This document shows positions 6,447 through 7,594 of a stretch of 7,594 nucleotides of DNA, piece by piece. Under the pieces are notes generated by a model. The model saw only the letters and a list, made by a program, of their open reading frames with translations, was not told the origin of the DNA and did no database searches. The position numbers and the translations under genes are program-made. The stretch lies in contig JALFGI010000141.1 of NCBI GenBank assembly GCA_022777455.1, positions 1 through 7,594 of the forward strand, given 5' to 3'. How positions within the stretch are numbered: the first letter of the stretch is position 1; every line of letters starts with the position of its first letter. The DNA is from Clostridiales bacterium. GTDB lineage: Bacteria > Bacillota_A > Clostridia > Oscillospirales > Oscillospiraceae.

Positions 6447-6647
6447 TTACTCTTTTACATAGTCGACTATGTCGCCGATATCACAATCCAGCGCTTCACA
6501 GATTCGCCCCAGTGTTTCCATGTTCACAGGTAAGCCCTTTCCCATTTTGGCCATTGTAGAGGAGGTTATATTTGTCTCTGCCATAAGGTCTTTTTTCATC
6601 ATGTTCCTGTCGATAAGCATTTTCCACAATTTATTATAGCTGAACAT
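6447..6647 (-). CDS. Small Cro/CI-type HTH transcriptional regulator (66 aa)
   Basis: A stand-alone helix-turn-helix DNA-binding domain of the XRE / YozG-like (HTH_26) class. LWKMLIDRNMMKKDLMAETN (7-26) gives helices 1-2, ITSSTMAKMGKG (27-38) the recognition helix, and VNMETLGRICEALDCDIGDI (41-60) the final helices, with the CDIGDI ending typical of this class. There is no partner or effector domain. The start is the ATG at 6645-6647, with AGGAGG (6655-6660) 7 nt upstream. In-frame codons further upstream would begin inside the promoter. It is first in the operon with hamA and hamB. The promoter at 6696-6724 and the dyad at 6662-6691 lie directly before it, which points to autoregulation keeping the defence genes low (inference). 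Confidence 0.9.
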   Translation of the reverse strand: MFSYNKLWKMLIDRNMMKKDLMAETNITSSTMAKMGKGLPVNMETLGRICEALDCDIGDIVDYVKE

Positions 6648-6661
6648 TCTTGCACCTCCTT

Positions 6662-6691
6662 GGGTACTGTAGTGCTGCACTGCTGATACCC
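6662..6691 (-). promoter_or_regulatory. 30-bp imperfect dyad over the predicted transcription start: candidate operator
   Basis: On the plus strand GGGTA (6662-6666) pairs with TACCC (6687-6691), and AGTGC (6671-6675) with GCACT (6677-6681) around a single central T. The dyad lies between the -10 box and the ribosome binding site of the HTH gene and covers the predicted start near 6689. A Cro/CI-type dimer bound here would block its own promoter. In RNA the same bases could form a hairpin ending 1 nt from the Shine-Dalgarno site, so translational control is an alternative. Confidence 0.6.
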
Positions 6692-6695
6692 ATTC

Positions 6696-6724
6696 AGTAT
6701 ATCGCAAAACTTCGCTTTTGGCAA
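6696..6724 (-). promoter_or_regulatory. Sigma-A-type promoter of the regulator-hamA-hamB operon
   Basis: On the minus strand TTGCCA (6719-6724) and TATACT (6696-6701) are separated by exactly 17 nt, each one base from consensus. Transcription is predicted to start near 6689, giving a leader of about 42 nt to the HTH gene. Confidence 0.75.
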
Positions 6725-6854
6725 TATAGTGTTTGAGTTTGCAAAGATTTATCGTTTTCAGTCTAACCCGTTTTTTCCACCGAGGAATCCTGCCAAGATG
6801 CTTCCATCTTCCAAGTCCGTCCAAGTCTCAATCATGTAATCCAAGTTTGAAAAG
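6725..6854. other. Divergent intergenic stretch with a weak plus-strand promoter, a hairpin and CCAAGT repeats
   Basis: No gene is supported here. A possible plus-strand promoter is TTGCAA (6739-6744) and TCTAAC (6762-6767) with 17 nt between, each four of six to consensus. A 6-bp hairpin AAGATG/CATCTT lies at 6795-6810. CCAAGT occurs at 6811, 6821 and 6841, that is at 10 and 20 bp, one face of the helix, with a related CCAAGA at 6793. The function of the repeats is unknown. Confidence 0.4.
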
Positions 6855-6899
6855 CTGTACTCTGTAATTGCTCAAGCGCAGAGTACAGTTTTTCTTTTT
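6855..6899 (+). terminator. Strong plus-strand intrinsic terminator, possibly an attenuator
   Basis: CTGTACTCTG (6855-6864) and CAGAGTACAG (6879-6888) form a perfect 10-bp stem, extendable by a G-U and three A-U pairs, with a 14-nt loop. It is followed by TTTTTCTTTTT (6889-6899). It ends 20 nt before the next plus-strand start codon, leaving no room for a promoter between, so it either attenuates that gene or ended a gene that has since been lost. Weak bidirectionality is possible because CTTTT follows the stem on the other strand. Confidence 0.85.
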
Positions 6900-6919
6900 G
6901 GAAAGGCAGGTGAAAGGCA

Positions 6920-7102
6920 ATGCTCTCAAACCGTGATTGGGTCATCAACATCGAGAATGCCGCAGCAAAAGTGGCAGCCGAGTATGGCCAAAAAGTGGTA
7001 GATTCCGTGTTCTGCCGCTACAACGCTCATAGCTTGGAGGATTTAGTTCCTTGCTACTACAGCGAGGTGTTTAGCGACTTAGAGCAAATCGCCAACGACT
7101 AA
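6920..7102 (+). CDS. Small conserved-looking protein of mobile-element type, 60 aa, function unknown
   Basis: A soluble 60-residue protein: WVINIENAAAKVAAEYGQKV forms a helix, VDSVFCRYNAHSLEDL follows, and CYYSEVFSDLEQIAND closes with an acidic tail. There is no signal peptide or membrane segment. The GQKVVDSVF..Y.A...EDL.P..Y.EVF pattern is one I associate with short ORFs beside transfer and regulatory genes in clostridial conjugative elements, but I know no function and assign none. The start ATG 6920-6922 has AGGTGA (6908-6913) 6 nt upstream. It shares orientation with the following leader RNA and sigma-like gene, opposite to the ham operon, so it belongs to the flanking element backbone. 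The strong terminator just upstream is an odd feature. Confidence 0.75.
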   Translation: MLSNRDWVINIENAAAKVAAEYGQKVVDSVFCRYNAHSLEDLVPCYYSEVFSDLEQIAND

Positions 7103-7114
7103 AGGCTACACAGC

Positions 7115-7208
7115 CGCCCTAAGCAAGGCGTAAAACTACTTTCCCGAAAACCGGCTCACCTTCTTCGTGGCCACGAGGTGTGTTCGCAGTCGGCGGACGG
7201 GAGAAAGT
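7115..7208 (+). ncRNA. Structured leader RNA, upstream part: hairpin plus a three-tier nested stem
   Basis: CGCC/GGCG (7115-7118 with 7127-7130) forms a small hairpin. A larger element is closed by ACTTTCCCG (7138-7146) and CGGGA-ga-AAGT (7198-7208, two-base bulge). Inside it CCGGCT pairs with AGTCGG (7151-7156 with 7188-7193, one G-U), then CACC with GGTG (7157-7160 with 7177-7180), then TCGT with ACGA (7165-7168 with 7173-7176) closing a GGCC loop. Stems stacked this regularly in a 249-nt gap are unlikely by chance. I recognise no named RNA class. The same DNA symmetry could instead be a protein site. Confidence 0.5.
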
Positions 7209-7220
7209 TTATATAGAGTG

Positions 7221-7281
7221 CCAGCTTGCGAACGGCTGGTCACCGAAACGAAGCGGAGAAATCCGCATGAGGTGACCACCT
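7221..7281 (+). promoter_or_regulatory. Two mutually exclusive RNA stems, one sequestering a ribosome binding site
   Basis: Stem A is CCAGC (7221-7225) with GCTGG (7235-7239). Stem B is a perfect 8-bp TGGTCACC (7237-7244) with GGTGACCA (7271-7278), enclosing a hairpin GCGGA-GAAA-TCCGC (7253-7266) with a GNRA loop. The two share bases 7237-7239, so they cannot form together. Stem B buries GAGGTG (7269-7274), the ribosome site of the ATG at 7282. This is the layout of a translational switch; the trigger is unknown. Confidence 0.5.
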
Positions 7282-7365
7282 ATGAAAATCAGAACTGGCA
7301 GCCATACAGGTTATCTCCGCTTCGGCTCAATGTCGAAAGGAGAAAACTTAAATGGCAAACATTGA
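7282..7365 (+). CDS. Possible 27-aa leader peptide ORF
   Basis: ATG 7282 follows GAGGTG (7269-7274) with 7 nt between, a good ribosome site that stem B of the leader would hide. The frame encodes a basic, Gly/Ser-rich peptide beginning MKIRTGSHTGYLRFGSMSK and stops with TGA at 7363-7365, 14 nt into the next gene in another frame. Translation through it would open the AGGAG of the downstream gene (about 7338-7342). It may be a coupling peptide rather than a functional product, or not translated at all. Confidence 0.4.
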   Translation: MKIRTGSHTGYLRFGSMSKGENLNGKH

Positions 7366-7594
7366 AAAACCCAGCAAAACAATCTACCTCAAGGCGCTCA
7401 AACAGTGGGTGCCCGTAACTGACGAATACTACGACCAGCACCGTCGTGAGATCGACGCCTACATACACAGGATGCGCAGTCATAAATGCTGCCGCTGCCC
7501 GAAAAACAAGTGGTGGCTCTGCGACATGGACTGCTGGACATGCGAGTTCCGCTGCGGAAGCGAGAGTGCTTCCCTCGACGATCCCGTTGGCGGC
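7352..7594 (+). CDS. Cys-rich protein resembling ICE-associated sigma-like factors, N-terminal 81 residues (cut by window edge)
   Basis: The start is ATG 7352-7354, with AGGAG about 9 nt upstream. Residues 4-30 (IEKPSKTIYLKALKQWVPVT, then DEYYDQH) match the opening I recall for short sigma-70-like regulators in clostridial conjugative elements, whose sigma region 4 lies near the C-terminus, outside this window. A helix (REIDAYIHRMRSH) leads to a dense cysteine cluster, C46 C47 C49 C57 C61 C64 C68, spaced like a metal-binding module. An acidic stretch begins at the edge (ESASLDDP). If the assignment holds, it recruits RNA polymerase to element genes and would be produced only when the structured leader allows. 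Because the defining region is missing, the family call is provisional; a zinc-binding regulator of another kind is possible. Confidence 0.65.
   Translation, partial: MANIEKPSKTIYLKALKQWVPVTDEYYDQHRREIDAYIHRMRSHKCCRCPKNKWWLCDMDCWTCEFRCGSESASLDDPVGG

Noticed and set aside
6648..6824. N-terminal extension of the HTH regulator to 125 residues
   Set aside because: The extra codons would cover the promoter, operator dyad and ribosome site. The ATG at 6647 has a near-perfect AGGAGG and gives the normal family length.
7138..7208. Origin of transfer (oriT)
   Set aside because: Inverted repeats are present, but no relaxase gene is next to them in the window and I recognise no nic-site motif, so a leader RNA is the simpler reading.
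7167..7418. Plus-strand frame of 83 codons over the structured leader
   Set aside because: It runs through the RNA stems in a different frame from the well-initiated gene at 7352 and has no ribosome site comparable to its neighbours.

Overview
The window looks like one end of an integrated mobile element (ICE-like) in a Gram-positive gut-type Bacillota, most likely a Clostridia member (Lachnospiraceae or Oscillospiraceae). The pointers are near-consensus AGGAGG ribosome binding sites, a Tn916-family integrase with a small excisionase-like partner, and small plus-strand genes of a kind seen in clostridial conjugative elements. This assignment comes from reading the sequence, not from a database search.

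Layout, left to right. Positions 1-162 (minus) hold the first 54 codons of a low-molecular-weight protein tyrosine phosphatase, probably the chromosomal neighbour. Positions 163-398 are non-coding and repeat-rich, and are the best candidate for the element end or attachment region. A minus-strand terminator (399-430) closes the integrase gene (453 to about 1643/1733). The integrase has a complete catalytic domain, but its 5' end is fused out of frame to the start of an unrelated gene (1636-1776). Upstream lie an excisionase-like wHTH gene (1819-2019), a strong promoter overlapped by three repeats spaced 21-22 bp, and a broken remnant resembling a DNA methyltransferase N-terminus (2151-2270).

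The centre is a three-gene minus-strand operon: a small Cro/CI-type regulator (6447-6647), a 477-aa protein with a HamA/DUF1837-like C-terminal domain (4982-6415), and an 865-aa superfamily 2 helicase (2385-4982). The last two overlap by one base (TGATG). I read this as a Hachiman-type (HamAB) anti-phage system with two unusual points. The HamA protein has a long N-terminal extension of about 190 residues, and the place where a nuclease Glu-x-Lys motif would be expected reads Ser-Ser-Gln. A consensus-spaced promoter and a 30-bp dyad over the predicted transcription start suggest the regulator controls its own operon.

From 6855 the direction reverses. A plus-strand intrinsic terminator stands only 20 nt before a 60-aa conserved-looking gene. 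It is followed by a leader of about 165 nt with several nested and mutually exclusive RNA stems, a possible 27-aa leader ORF, and the start of a Cys-rich protein resembling an ICE-associated sigma-like factor that runs off the right edge.

Taken together: integrase and excisionase move the element, HamAB with its regulator is defence cargo beside the integration module, and the methyltransferase remnant and chimeric integrase show that the cargo slot has been rearranged by deletion.
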